From NCBI RefSeq assembly GCF_900107925.1, contig NZ_FNUJ01000013.1:1-64000 (forward strand): DNA of 64,000 nt, given 5' to 3'. Within the stretch, counting starts at the first letter, position 1. Each line of letters begins with the position of its first letter. Source of the DNA: Amycolatopsis pretoriensis (GTDB lineage: Bacteria; Actinomycetota; Actinomycetes; Mycobacteriales; Pseudonocardiaceae). Positions 51,245 through 59,335 of this stretch are shown in pieces. The translations under genes and the position numbers were made by a program. The notes beneath the pieces were generated by a model. The model was not told the DNA's origin and did no database searches. It saw nothing but the letters and a program-made list of their open reading frames with translations.

Positions 51245-52093
51245 GTGCGAGTGAGGACAACGGCGTTCATCACGATCATGGTCGCGGCTTTGGCGACGAC
51301 AGCGGGTACGGCGGCCGCGAGCACCGCCGGCGAGTACGTGGCCCTGGGGGACTCGGCGGCGGCCGGCCCGCTGATCCTGCCCCCGGACCTCTCGTCCCCC
51401 GGCTGCCTGCGGTCGCTCGCGAACTACCCGCACGTCGCCGCGAAGCAGCTGGGCACCCCGCTGAAGGACGTCACGTGCTCCGGCGCGACGACCGCGGACA
51501 TGTACGCGCCGCAGTCGACGGAGACCGGCGCGGTCCCGCCGCAGCTCGACGCGCTGGGCGCGGGCACCCGAACCGTCACGGTGACCATCGGCGGCAACGA
51601 CGTCGGCCTGGTCGGCGCCGCCACCAGCTGCATCACCCTGCTGCCCGGCATCACCCCGGACTGCGTCGACCGCTACACCGCCGGCGGCCACGACCAGCTG
51701 GCCGAGAAGATCGCCGCGTTCGAACCGACGTGGGGCGCGCTGCTGGACGCGATCCACTCGAAGGCACCGAACGCGAACGTCTTCGTCGCCGGCTACGGCA
51801 CCTACCTGCCGCACAACGGGTGCTGGCCGGTCGCGCCGCTGACCCCGCGCGACGCGAACTACATCCAGGGCAGCATCGACAAGACGAACGCCGCGCTGGC
51901 TCGGCAGGCCGCGGCGCACAACGCGCATTACGTCGACGTCCGGACGGCGTCGATCGGGCACGACGTCTGCAAGCTGCCCGGCGTCAAGTGGTTCGAGAGC
52001 GTGATCCCGACGGCGGTCGCGGCCCCGCTGCACCCCAACGCCACCGGCATGCGCGGGATCGGGGCGCTCGTCGCGGCGGCCGTCAGGGGGTGA
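51245..52093 (+). CDS. secreted SGNH/GDSL hydrolase
   Basis: 282 residues from GTG 51245, behind AAGGAGGA; GTG 51251 is also possible. Signal peptide (TAFITIMVAALATTAGTAAAS), block I ALGDSAAAG with the nucleophile Ser, Gly block CSGATTADM, block III GGNDVG with Asn, and block V APLHPNATG with His. Several Cys pairs suggest disulfides, as in actinomycete extracellular lipases/esterases of this type. Its last 11 bp overlap the convergent flavin-binding gene. Confidence 0.9.
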   Translation: MRVRTTAFITIMVAALATTAGTAAASTAGEYVALGDSAAAGPLILPPDLSSPGCLRSLANYPHVAAKQLGTPLKDVTCSGATTADMYAPQSTETGAVPPQLDALGAGTRTVTVTIGGNDVGLVGAATSCITLLPGITPDCVDRYTAGGHDQLAEKIAAFEPTWGALLDAIHSKAPNANVFVAGYGTYLPHNGCWPVAPLTPRDANYIQGSIDKTNAALARQAAAHNAHYVDVRTASIGHDVCKLPGVKWFESVIPTAVAAPLHPNATGMRGIGALVAAAVRG

Positions 52094-52601
52094 AGTCCCA
52101 GCGGCTCGCGCCGTACGGCTCGGCGCAGGCGACGCCGATCGCCCGGGCCGGCACCAGCCGGTACAGGAACCACGGCGCGGGCCCGGCGCTCGGCGCCATG
52201 AAAGTCGCGTTGAACCCGCCTTCGTACACCGTCGCGGTCCAGCCGCCTTCGCGGTAGACGGCCGCGACCCGCTCGAGCGTGGCGGGATCGGAGATCCGCT
52301 CGGCCTCGCCTTCCAGGGTGAGGTCGAGCCCCTTCAAGCGCACCGAGACGCTGCACGCCGGGTTCGCCGCGAGGTTGCGGGCCCGGCGCGTGCCGTCGCC
52401 GCTGACGAAGTAGAGGGCGTCGTCGACCCAGATCGCGCCGACGCCGGCGGCGTGCGGACGGCCGTCGGGGCGGACGGTCCCGACGAAGAAGGTCAGGTCC
52501 TCCTTCGGGGTCTGGGTCGCGAGGAGGTCGCGCGCCCGGCTCCACGGCAGCGCCGGGGCGCCGTGCTGGTCGAGGTTCTTGGTCTTCGTGGGTTCAGTCA
52601 T
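52083..52601 (-). CDS. pyridoxamine 5'-phosphate oxidase-fold (flavin/F420-binding) protein
   Basis: 172 residues from ATG 52601. FFVGTVRPDGRPHAAGVGAIW, ALYFVSGDGTRRARNLAANP and CSVSVRLKGLDLTLEGEAERI are the split-barrel pattern of the PNPOx-like family, many of whose actinobacterial members use F420. It is last of five co-directional genes; only 2 bp separate it from the LLM gene. Probably a reductase in the same pathway; cofactor and substrate unproven. Confidence 0.82.
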   Translation of the reverse strand: MTEPTKTKNLDQHGAPALPWSRARDLLATQTPKEDLTFFVGTVRPDGRPHAAGVGAIWVDDALYFVSGDGTRRARNLAANPACSVSVRLKGLDLTLEGEAERISDPATLERVAAVYREGGWTATVYEGGFNATFMAPSAGPAPWFLYRLVPARAIGVACAEPYGASRWDFTP

Positions 52602-52603
52602 GC

Positions 52604-53587
52604 CTACGCGTCGAACGGGACGACGGCGGATCGACACGCGGCGAGGGTTTTTCCGCCACCGGGATCGTCGTCGCTGGTCGCGGGCACGATCACCAGCTCG
52701 TCGATCCCCGCTTCCGCGTACTCCCGCGCCTTCGCGGCGACGTCCTCGCGCGAGCCCAGCAGGCCCACCGTGGCGATCGCCTCGACCGGCACCGCGGCCA
52801 GCAGCTCGCGCGGGTGCGGGCGGGTGCGCGCGAAGTCCACCAGGTCACCGAACCCGGCCTCGCGGAACATCTCGCCGTAGCCGGGCGCCGCCAGGTACCC
52901 CACGACCCCGCGGCGCAGCTGCTCGATCTCGGCGGGTCCCGGATCCACCGCGCCGACCACCCACGCGGCGACCGGCGGCGGCGCCACCTCGGCCCGCGCG
53001 GCCGCGTCCCGCAGGCCACGCACCAGAGCGCCGGCCGTGGCCGGGCTGACCAGGTTGACCACCATCCGGTCCGCCTGCCGCGCGGCGACCTCCAGGGCCC
53101 GCGGGCCGAACGCGGCGATCGTCAGCGGCGACTTCGGCGCGGCCAGCCGCAGCCGGTAGCCCCGCGAGCCGACGACCGTTCCGTCCACAGTGGACTTTTG
53201 GCCGTCGAGCAGCTGCCGGACGGCGATCGCCGACTCCGCCAGCGCCGTGGCGGCGCGGTCACGCGAACGACCGTGCCAGCCGCGCACGACGACATCGCTG
53301 GACGTGCCCAAGGCGACGCCGGTACTCCGGCCGGTCAGGGCCGCGACCGACGCGACGCCCATCGCGATCGTCGCCGGGTCCCGCACGGTCACGGCGAGGG
53401 GCCCGAACGTCAGCGACATCCGGGAGGTCGCCGCCCCGATCGCGGTCCCCAGCGCGAACGCGTCCCACGTCGCCATCTCGCCGATCCACAGTTCCGGGTA
53501 GCCGGCGGCTTCGGCGGCGCGGGCGGTTTCGAGGGCTTCCTCCGGCGGGCGGTCCTGCCAGAGCCCCAGCGACACCGAAAGCCTCAT
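52604..53587 (-). CDS. LLM-class (F420-dependent type) oxidoreductase
   Basis: 327 residues, luciferase-like TIM barrel. GYPELWIGEMATWDAFALG, TFGPLAVTVRDPATIAMG, GTSSDVVVRGWHGRSRDRA and IAAFGPRALEVAARQADRM follow the mycobacterial F420-dependent group. Its start overlaps the thiolase stop (ATGA). It likely carries a redox step on an intermediate of the oxygenase/CoA-ligase/thiolase pathway. Confidence 0.87.
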   Translation of the reverse strand: MRLSVSLGLWQDRPPEEALETARAAEAAGYPELWIGEMATWDAFALGTAIGAATSRMSLTFGPLAVTVRDPATIAMGVASVAALTGRSTGVALGTSSDVVVRGWHGRSRDRAATALAESAIAVRQLLDGQKSTVDGTVVGSRGYRLRLAAPKSPLTIAAFGPRALEVAARQADRMVVNLVSPATAGALVRGLRDAAARAEVAPPPVAAWVVGAVDPGPAEIEQLRRGVVGYLAAPGYGEMFREAGFGDLVDFARTRPHPRELLAAVPVEAIATVGLLGSREDVAAKAREYAEAGIDELVIVPATSDDDPGGGKTLAACRSAVVPFDA

Positions 53588-54771
53588 GCGGTGACCACCA
53601 TCGTGACGACCGTGGTGAACGAGCCGCCGATGTTGAGCGTCAACGCCGTCCGCGCGCCGTCGACCTGCGTTTCGCCGGCGGTCCCGGTCACCTGCCGGGC
53701 GACGTCGTGCAGCATCCGGACGCCGGTCGCGCCGACCGGGTGGCCGAGCCCGAGCAGGCCGCCGCCCGGGTTGATCCCAGCCGCGTCGAGGCCGCCCTCG
53801 GCGATGAACCGGCCGCCGTCGCCGGGTGGCGCGGCGCCGAGGTGCTCCAGCGCGACCAGCCCGGTGATCGTGAAGCAGTCGTGCAGCTCGACGACGTCGA
53901 GCGCGTCGGGCCCGGCCACGCCGGCCCGCGAGTAGGCGTCCACCACCGCGCCGCGCAGGTGCGGGAACAGGTACTCGCCGTCCGCGGCCAGCTTCTCGGT
54001 CAGGCCGATGTGGGAGGTGCGGTGCCCGAAGCCCGCGATGCGCGGGAAGCCGCCGCCCAGGCGTTCGGCGAACGCCGGCGAGGCCAGCAGGACCGCCGCG
54101 GCGCCATCGGTGATCCGGCCGCAGTCCTGCTTGCGCAGCCGGCCTTCGATCAGCGGGTTCAGCTCGTCGTCGGCGCCGAACGCGCCCTCCGGGAAGCGCC
54201 AGTCACGGGCTTGGGCGAGCGGGTTCCGTGCTGCGCGGTCGAAAGCGTGCGCAGCGAACTGCCCGAGGTGTCCGGGATCGAGGCCGTACCGCTCGTCGTA
54301 CGCGGAAGCGACGTCGGCGAAGATCGCGGGCCACGGGAACTTCGCGCCGACGGCCTCGTGCCCGGCCCAGGCGGCGGACCCGAGGTGCTCGGCCGCGCGT
54401 TGCCCGTCGACGTTGCGCATCAGTTCGACGCCGGCGACCAGCGCCAGGTCGTACCGGCCCGCTTCGAGGTCCGCGCACGCGGCGAGGACGGCGGTGCTGC
54501 CGGACGCGCACGCGGCTTCGTGCCGGGTCGACGGCACGCCGTCGAGCTCCGGGACGGCGGCCACGAGCAGCCCACCCAGCTGGGCCTGCCCGGTGAACAG
54601 CTCGGCCGCGAGGTTCCCGACGTGCGCGACCTCGACGTCCTCGGCGCTCACCCCGGCGTCCGCGAGGGCCGTGGGCACGACCTCGCCGAACAGCTCGAGG
54701 ATCCCGCGCCCCTCCTTCGCGTAGTTGCGCGCGAAGTCGGTCTGCGCCCCGCCCAGCACGAACACCGTCAT
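53584..54771 (-). CDS. thiolase-family acyl-CoA acetyltransferase (SCP2-thiolase-like)
   Basis: 395 residues. Nucleophilic Cys in HEAACASGSTAVL, VVELHDCFTITGLVALE near the C-terminus, and GLGHPVGATGVRM as last catalytic block. This is the lipid-transfer-protein/thiolase subtype used in degradation of branched or ring-derived side chains, such as steroids, rather than a biosynthetic AtoB. It lies 4 bp downstream of the CoA ligase and overlaps the LLM gene, pointing to thiolysis of a CoA ester made by that ligase. Confidence 0.88.
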   Translation of the reverse strand: MTVFVLGGAQTDFARNYAKEGRGILELFGEVVPTALADAGVSAEDVEVAHVGNLAAELFTGQAQLGGLLVAAVPELDGVPSTRHEAACASGSTAVLAACADLEAGRYDLALVAGVELMRNVDGQRAAEHLGSAAWAGHEAVGAKFPWPAIFADVASAYDERYGLDPGHLGQFAAHAFDRAARNPLAQARDWRFPEGAFGADDELNPLIEGRLRKQDCGRITDGAAAVLLASPAFAERLGGGFPRIAGFGHRTSHIGLTEKLAADGEYLFPHLRGAVVDAYSRAGVAGPDALDVVELHDCFTITGLVALEHLGAAPPGDGGRFIAEGGLDAAGINPGGGLLGLGHPVGATGVRMLHDVARQVTGTAGETQVDGARTALTLNIGGSFTTVVTMVVTA

Positions 54772-54775
54772 GGCC

Positions 54776-56467
54776 TCACTCCAGACTTTCCCGCAGCTGC
54801 CGCTTCAGGATCTTCCCCACCGGGTTGCGGGGCAAGGCGTCGGCGTACTCGAGCCGTTCCGGCAGCTTGAACGCGGCCACCTTCTTCTCGCGCAGGTATG
54901 CGACCAGCTCGTCCAGCGACGGCTTGCGCGCGCCCGGCACGACGACCGCGCACACGCGCTCCCCCATGACGTCGTCCGGGACGCCGATGACGCCGACGTC
55001 GGCGACGTCCGGATGTCCGGACAGCAGGCCCTCGACCTCGGCCGGCGAGATGTTCATGCCGCCGCGGATGACCAGGTCCTTCATCCGGTCCACGTACTTC
55101 AGGAACTCCCCGCGGTCACCGGCGATCTCGAAGACGTCACCGGTGCGGAAGTGCCCGTCGTCGTCGAAGGACGCCGTGTCGAGCGGCTCTCCCACCGACG
55201 TGAGGTAGCCGGCGAACACCGTCGGCCCGGCGATGTGCAGCTCGCCGGGCCGCCCGGGCTCGGTCACGTGCTCGCCGGTGACCGGGTCGTGCAGCCGCAC
55301 CGACGTCCAGCCGGCGACGGGCGTCGACCACGTGACGTCCGAGGCGTAGTTCGGGAAGAAGCTCGCGCGCTGGTCCGGGTCCGGGATGTCCACCGGGCCG
55401 GACAGCAGCGCGGTGCCTTCGTTGGAGCCGAAGAAGTTGACGATGTCGATGCCGTACCGCTCGGCCCAGGTGCGCACGAGCCACGGGGAGAGCGGCGCCG
55501 AGCCCGACCCGATCTCGCGCAGCGCCGAGATGTCCACTCCGGACAGGATCTTTTCGTTGTGCAGCAACATGGTCAGCAACGCCGGGGGCGCGAGCGTGTA
55601 CGTCACGCGCTCGGCGGCGAGCTGGCCGAGGAACACCGGCAGGTCGAACGGGTGGTGCGGGACGAACACGGCCCCGGTCAGCAGCCAGGGCAGGAACATT
55701 CCGCCGATGCCTGCCATGTTCGTCATCGGGAACGGCGACAGCAGGACGTCGTCACGCGTGATCCCGGCGGCTTGGACGCAGCCGCGCGCGGTCGCGAGCC
55801 AGTCGCCGTGGCAGCGCGGGACCGCCTTCGGCTCGGCTTCGGTGCCGGACGTCCAGCAGATCGTGACGCAGTCGTTCACGTCGGCTTCGGTCAGGTGTGA
55901 GTCCAAAGTGGATCGCTCCGCTTCGGACAGTGGTTCTTCGGGCCAGGCCAGGGCGCCGGCCGGTTCGTCGTCCCCCCGGGCGACGACGAACCGGACCGAC
56001 GGCGCCGCAGCGCCGATGAGCCCAAGGGCCGCCCCGGCGAGCTCGTGCTCGCCGTATCTGGATGCGGTCACCACTCCCACGGCCCCGGTGCGCCGGCACA
56101 TCGGGCCGAGTTCGTGCTCCCGGTAGGACACCGGGAACGGGGTGACGATCGCGCCGATCCGCACGATCGCGAGGAACGCCTGGACCAGGGCCGAGCAGTT
56201 CGGCAGCTGCACGGCCACGACGTCGCCTGCTCGCACCCCTCCGGCGAGCAGGAACGCGGCCAGGACGTCGACGCGTTCGTCGAGCCGGTTCCAGGTCCAC
56301 CGCACCGGGTCGCGTCCGACCAGTGCGGCGGTGTTCGGTGGATCGACCAGCGCGAGACCCTCCGGGTCGGCACTGACCCGCTCCTTCACGAGCTGGTCGA
56401 TCGTCTCCGCACGCCACCATCCCCGCGCCCGGAAGTCCCGGGCGCGACCCTCTCGATGGCATCTCAT
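54776..56467 (-). CDS. acyl-CoA synthetase (ANL superfamily)
   Basis: 563 residues. Adenylation motifs: CWTSGTEAEPKAVPR (P-loop, somewhat divergent), FFGSNEG, HFRTGDVFE and the C-terminal Lys in PRNPVGKILKRQL. An AMP-forming ligase activating a carboxylic acid with CoA; LVIRGGMNISPAEVE is typical of aromatic and medium-chain ligases. ATG 56467 overlaps the stop of the cleavage oxygenase (ATGA). The substrate would be an acid derived from the oxygenase's aldehyde product; that is inference. Confidence 0.9.
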   Translation of the reverse strand: MRCHREGRARDFRARGWWRAETIDQLVKERVSADPEGLALVDPPNTAALVGRDPVRWTWNRLDERVDVLAAFLLAGGVRAGDVVAVQLPNCSALVQAFLAIVRIGAIVTPFPVSYREHELGPMCRRTGAVGVVTASRYGEHELAGAALGLIGAAAPSVRFVVARGDDEPAGALAWPEEPLSEAERSTLDSHLTEADVNDCVTICWTSGTEAEPKAVPRCHGDWLATARGCVQAAGITRDDVLLSPFPMTNMAGIGGMFLPWLLTGAVFVPHHPFDLPVFLGQLAAERVTYTLAPPALLTMLLHNEKILSGVDISALREIGSGSAPLSPWLVRTWAERYGIDIVNFFGSNEGTALLSGPVDIPDPDQRASFFPNYASDVTWSTPVAGWTSVRLHDPVTGEHVTEPGRPGELHIAGPTVFAGYLTSVGEPLDTASFDDDGHFRTGDVFEIAGDRGEFLKYVDRMKDLVIRGGMNISPAEVEGLLSGHPDVADVGVIGVPDDVMGERVCAVVVPGARKPSLDELVAYLREKKVAAFKLPERLEYADALPRNPVGKILKRQLRESLE

Positions 56468-57936
56468 GAACGGAGGTTTTCCAGCTGGTCCGCCCGGACC
56501 CAGGTCGCGTGAAAACCGAGCGGGACACGCTGGGGAAGCAGGACCCTGGCCACGGGTCCGGCAGCGAGATCGGCGGCGTCGAAGATGTCCAGTTCCGAGC
56601 GTCCCTCACGCTCGTCCTGCACGAACGTCACCAGATAACCGTCCGCCGAATCGGCGGCTGCTCCGTCGCGGGGTGCGAACGGGGCCTCACTGCCCCACCG
56701 GCCGGGACCGAACCGGTATTCGGTCTTGGAGCCGGCAAGATTGTCGTAGCGCACGAGCCCGTCGAACTTCAGCGTCGACTCGGGCGAGATGTGCACCGCG
56801 TAGGAGAACCGGTTCACCCGGCCGACCCCGCGGGAGTCGACGGTGGGGAACTCGGTGTTGTCGTCGTCGAGCGGGGCCTCGCGGCACACGCCGGTCCGCA
56901 GGTTGAAGCGGTAGCGGTGCAGCTGGGCGTCGAGGCGCAGGTAGGAGAGCATCTTCGCGAGCGGCGTGTGCGCGTCGGCCCGCGGGGCCGGCTTGCGCAC
57001 GCGGCAGACGTCGAGGATGACTTCCTCGCCCTCTTCCCAGGCGTTGACGACGTGGTAGATGTAGCACGGGCTCGCTTCGAACCACTTGATCTGGCTACCG
57101 TCTCCGTAGCGTGGCAGCACGCCGAAGCGGCTCGGCATCGAGCGGTCGAAGTGCAGCTTGTGACGGCCCTGCTTCGCCGCCTCCAGGTCCTGGACCAGCG
57201 GCAGGTCCATCAGCACCGCGAAGTGCTCGGTGATGGCCATGTCGTGCGGCAGGCGCGGGCCCGGCAGCTCGATCTCGGTGGTCTTGACGACCTGGCCGTC
57301 CGCGCTGATCACGCCGTAGCGCAGGTAGGGCGGGCGCGGGCCGTAGTCGAACCAGAACAGCTCGCCGGTCTTTTCGTCCACCTTGGGGTGGGCCATCATG
57401 TCGCCGACCAGCGTGCCGAGGAAGTCCTCGGCACCGAGCGTCTCCAGCGAGAGCGGGTCGACCGCGTACGGCGAGCCGCACAGGTACCAGGTCGCGAGGA
57501 TCCGGCCGCGGTGGAAGATCACGTCGGTGTTGGCGTTGTCCTTGAGACCCAGGCCGTGCGCGTTGCCGAACGGGTTGCCCTTCGGGTCCTCCATGACGCC
57601 GGTCCAGAGGCCCTTGCCGGCCGCGGACTCGGCCTCGAAGGCCTTCGTGCGGACCCAGCGGTTGCGGTAGCGCGCCTTGCCGTTCTCGAGGTGGACGGCG
57701 TGGATCATGCCGTCGCCGTCGAACCAGTGGTAGCGGCCTTCCGGGGCGAACCGCGGGTTCGGGCCGTTGCGCAGGTAGACGCCGTTGAGGTCCTTCGGGA
57801 TCTCGCCGATGACCTGCAGGTCTTCGGCGTCGATCTCTTCTTCGACGGGTGCGTAGACGCCGAGCAGGTAGGGGTTGGCCTCGCCGGTGTCCGCCGTCCG
57901 GGCCACCATCAGCGGCTGTTCGGAGGTGCTGGTCAT
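56464..57936 (-). CDS. carotenoid/stilbene cleavage oxygenase
   Basis: 490 residues of the RPE65/carotenoid oxygenase family. The four iron-binding His are visible in MMAHPKVDE, LPHDMAIT, YIYHVVNAWEEGEE and GFHATWV, and KDLNGVYLRNGPNPRF opens the propeller. Bacterial members split a C=C bond of apocarotenoids, lignostilbenes or vinylphenols with O2 to give aldehydes. First of five genes; a near-consensus promoter lies upstream, and a tandem-HxlR regulator is divergent. Ligase, thiolase, LLM and flavin-binding genes follow, so catabolism rather than retinal formation seems the purpose. Confidence 0.92.
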   Translation of the reverse strand: MTSTSEQPLMVARTADTGEANPYLLGVYAPVEEEIDAEDLQVIGEIPKDLNGVYLRNGPNPRFAPEGRYHWFDGDGMIHAVHLENGKARYRNRWVRTKAFEAESAAGKGLWTGVMEDPKGNPFGNAHGLGLKDNANTDVIFHRGRILATWYLCGSPYAVDPLSLETLGAEDFLGTLVGDMMAHPKVDEKTGELFWFDYGPRPPYLRYGVISADGQVVKTTEIELPGPRLPHDMAITEHFAVLMDLPLVQDLEAAKQGRHKLHFDRSMPSRFGVLPRYGDGSQIKWFEASPCYIYHVVNAWEEGEEVILDVCRVRKPAPRADAHTPLAKMLSYLRLDAQLHRYRFNLRTGVCREAPLDDDNTEFPTVDSRGVGRVNRFSYAVHISPESTLKFDGLVRYDNLAGSKTEYRFGPGRWGSEAPFAPRDGAAADSADGYLVTFVQDEREGRSELDIFDAADLAAGPVARVLLPQRVPLGFHATWVRADQLENLRS

Positions 57937-57984
57937 CGGGCTGCTCCCTGATTCTCGGGCTCACCGCGCTGGCTGATGGGGATG

Positions 57985-58013
57985 AGACTATGATTTGTGT
58001 ACCCAGCTGTCAA
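57985..58013 (-). promoter_or_regulatory. promoter of the cleavage oxygenase operon
   Basis: On the minus strand, TTGACA (58008-58013), a 17-bp spacer and TAGTCT (57985-57990). It is the best sigma-70-type promoter in the window and stands about 50 bp before the ATG. Confidence 0.8.
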
Positions 58014-58024
58014 TAGGCTTCTTT

Positions 58025-58044
58025 AGGTGTAGTCAGGTGCTACC
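58025..58044. promoter_or_regulatory. direct repeat, putative HxlR operator
   Basis: AGGTGTAGTC at 58025 and AGGTGCTACC at 58035 are 10-bp direct repeats, one helical turn apart. They lie just before a TACCCT -10-like box (58041-58046) for the regulator gene and next to the oxygenase promoter. A regulator bound here could act on both directions. Confidence 0.45.
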
Positions 58045-58074
58045 CTGAAGCGGCGATGTAACGAGGGGGATGAA

Positions 58075-59031
58075 GTGGTTCAGGCGACTGCACAGCGCGT
58101 CCGGCCGGCGGGGGATCCGCTCCGCCGGGCGCTCGAGCTGGTCGGCGACCAGTGGACGTTGCTGATCCTGCAGAGCCTCTTCCTGCACTTCCGCCGCTAC
58201 GAAGAGCTGCGTCTCCGCCTGGGGATCTCGCCGACGGCGTTGTCCGGGCGGCTGCGGGACATGGTGGACGCGGGGATGCTCACGCGCGTGCCGTACCGCG
58301 ACGCGCGTCGCACGCGGCACGAGTACCGGCTCACCGAGCGGGGCCTGGAGCTGTGGCCGCTGCTGATTTCGATCTGGGCCTGGGAGCGCGAGTGGGTCGA
58401 AGGCCGCCGCGAGGTGCTGCCGACGCTGATCCACCTCGACTGCGAGCTGACTACATCAGCGCCGCTGGGTTGCGGCGCGTGCGGCCGCCGCGTCGACGCG
58501 CGGGACGTGCGGGCCTCGCGGCTGGACAGCACCGGCGTCGCGGCGGCGACGGCGTCCAAGCGCTTCCGCCGCAAGGACGCGGAGTCCCTGGCCGGCGACC
58601 CGATGATGTTCTTCCCCGACACGATGGAGCTGCTGGGCGACCGCTGGTCGACGGGCTTGCTGGTGTCGGCGCTGCTCGGCTGCCGGCACTTCTCGGAGTT
58701 CGAGCGCGAGCTGGGGATCGGGCCGAGCGTGCTGTCGGCGCGGCTGAGCAAGCTGGTCGAGGTGGGCGTCCTGCGCACGGGCACGGCGGCGACGCGCACG
58801 GACGCGCGCGACTACCGGATGACGGCGAAGGGGCTGGCGTTCTTCCCGGCGCTGGCGTTCATCGCGGAGTGGTCGCGCGGGTTCGAGGTGAGCGGTCAGG
58901 AGCCGGACATCACCCTGCACCACGTCGAGTGCGGCAACCGGCTGCGGCCGATCCTGCTGTGCGACCACTGCGGCCGCCCCCTGACGCGCAAGTCGGTGCA
59001 GTTCGGCGGAGTTCCGTCCCCGAAACGCTGA
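58075..59031 (+). CDS. tandem HxlR-family regulator
   Basis: 318 residues containing two HxlR winged-helix domains in one chain. The first runs from about 12 to 105 (LELVGDQWTLLILQSLFLHF, LGISPTALSGRLRDMVDAGML). The second, about 175-270, reads MELLGDRWSTGLLVSALLG, LGIGPSVLSARLSKLVEVG. Single-domain HxlR proteins bind as dimers, so this is a built-in pseudodimer. Cys pairs CGACGRR and LLCDHCGRP after each domain may bind zinc. GTG start behind GAGGGGGATGAA. Divergent from the oxygenase operon, which it most likely regulates. Confidence 0.88.
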   Translation: MVQATAQRVRPAGDPLRRALELVGDQWTLLILQSLFLHFRRYEELRLRLGISPTALSGRLRDMVDAGMLTRVPYRDARRTRHEYRLTERGLELWPLLISIWAWEREWVEGRREVLPTLIHLDCELTTSAPLGCGACGRRVDARDVRASRLDSTGVAAATASKRFRRKDAESLAGDPMMFFPDTMELLGDRWSTGLLVSALLGCRHFSEFERELGIGPSVLSARLSKLVEVGVLRTGTAATRTDARDYRMTAKGLAFFPALAFIAEWSRGFEVSGQEPDITLHHVECGNRLRPILLCDHCGRPLTRKSVQFGGVPSPKR

Positions 59032-59102
59032 AATCGACTCGCCAAGCGGGTGCGCGACTGCCAGGCTGGAGCGGTCACACGTCGTCGTTTTCGGAGGTAG
59101 TC

Positions 59103-59288
59103 ATGAGTGAACCGAACCCGTCGCCCAGCGACGAGGAGGACGACGTCAAGCGCAAGTTCCGCGAGGCACTGGAGCGCAAGCAGGCGCACGCCCGCTCGGG
59201 AGCATCGCACGAGAACGGCGGGGGCAAGAACCAGCACGCCCACGGGCCCGCGGCGAACAAGCGGACCTTCCGCCGCAAGAGCGGCTGA
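59103..59288 (+). CDS. DUF5302 small protein
   Basis: 61 residues from ATG 59103. DDVKRKFREALERKQAHA, then a Gly/Asn-rich part and the end NKRTFRRKSG match DUF5302, small highly charged proteins found across actinobacteria and without known function. No membrane segment. A 14-bp hairpin follows the stop by 9 bp. Confidence 0.85.
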   Translation: MSEPNPSPSDEEDDVKRKFREALERKQAHARSGASHENGGGKNQHAHGPAANKRTFRRKSG

Positions 59289-59297
59289 GTGCTCTCT

Positions 59298-59331
59298 CGA
59301 AGGCCCCCACCTCGATCGGTGGGGGCCTTCG
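59298..59331. terminator. strong bidirectional terminator
   Basis: CGAAGGCCCCCACC and GGTGGGGGCCTTCG make a perfect 14-bp stem with a 6-nt loop, between the DUF5302 gene and the convergent MBL-fold gene. Confidence 0.9.
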
Positions 59332-59335
59332 GCGT

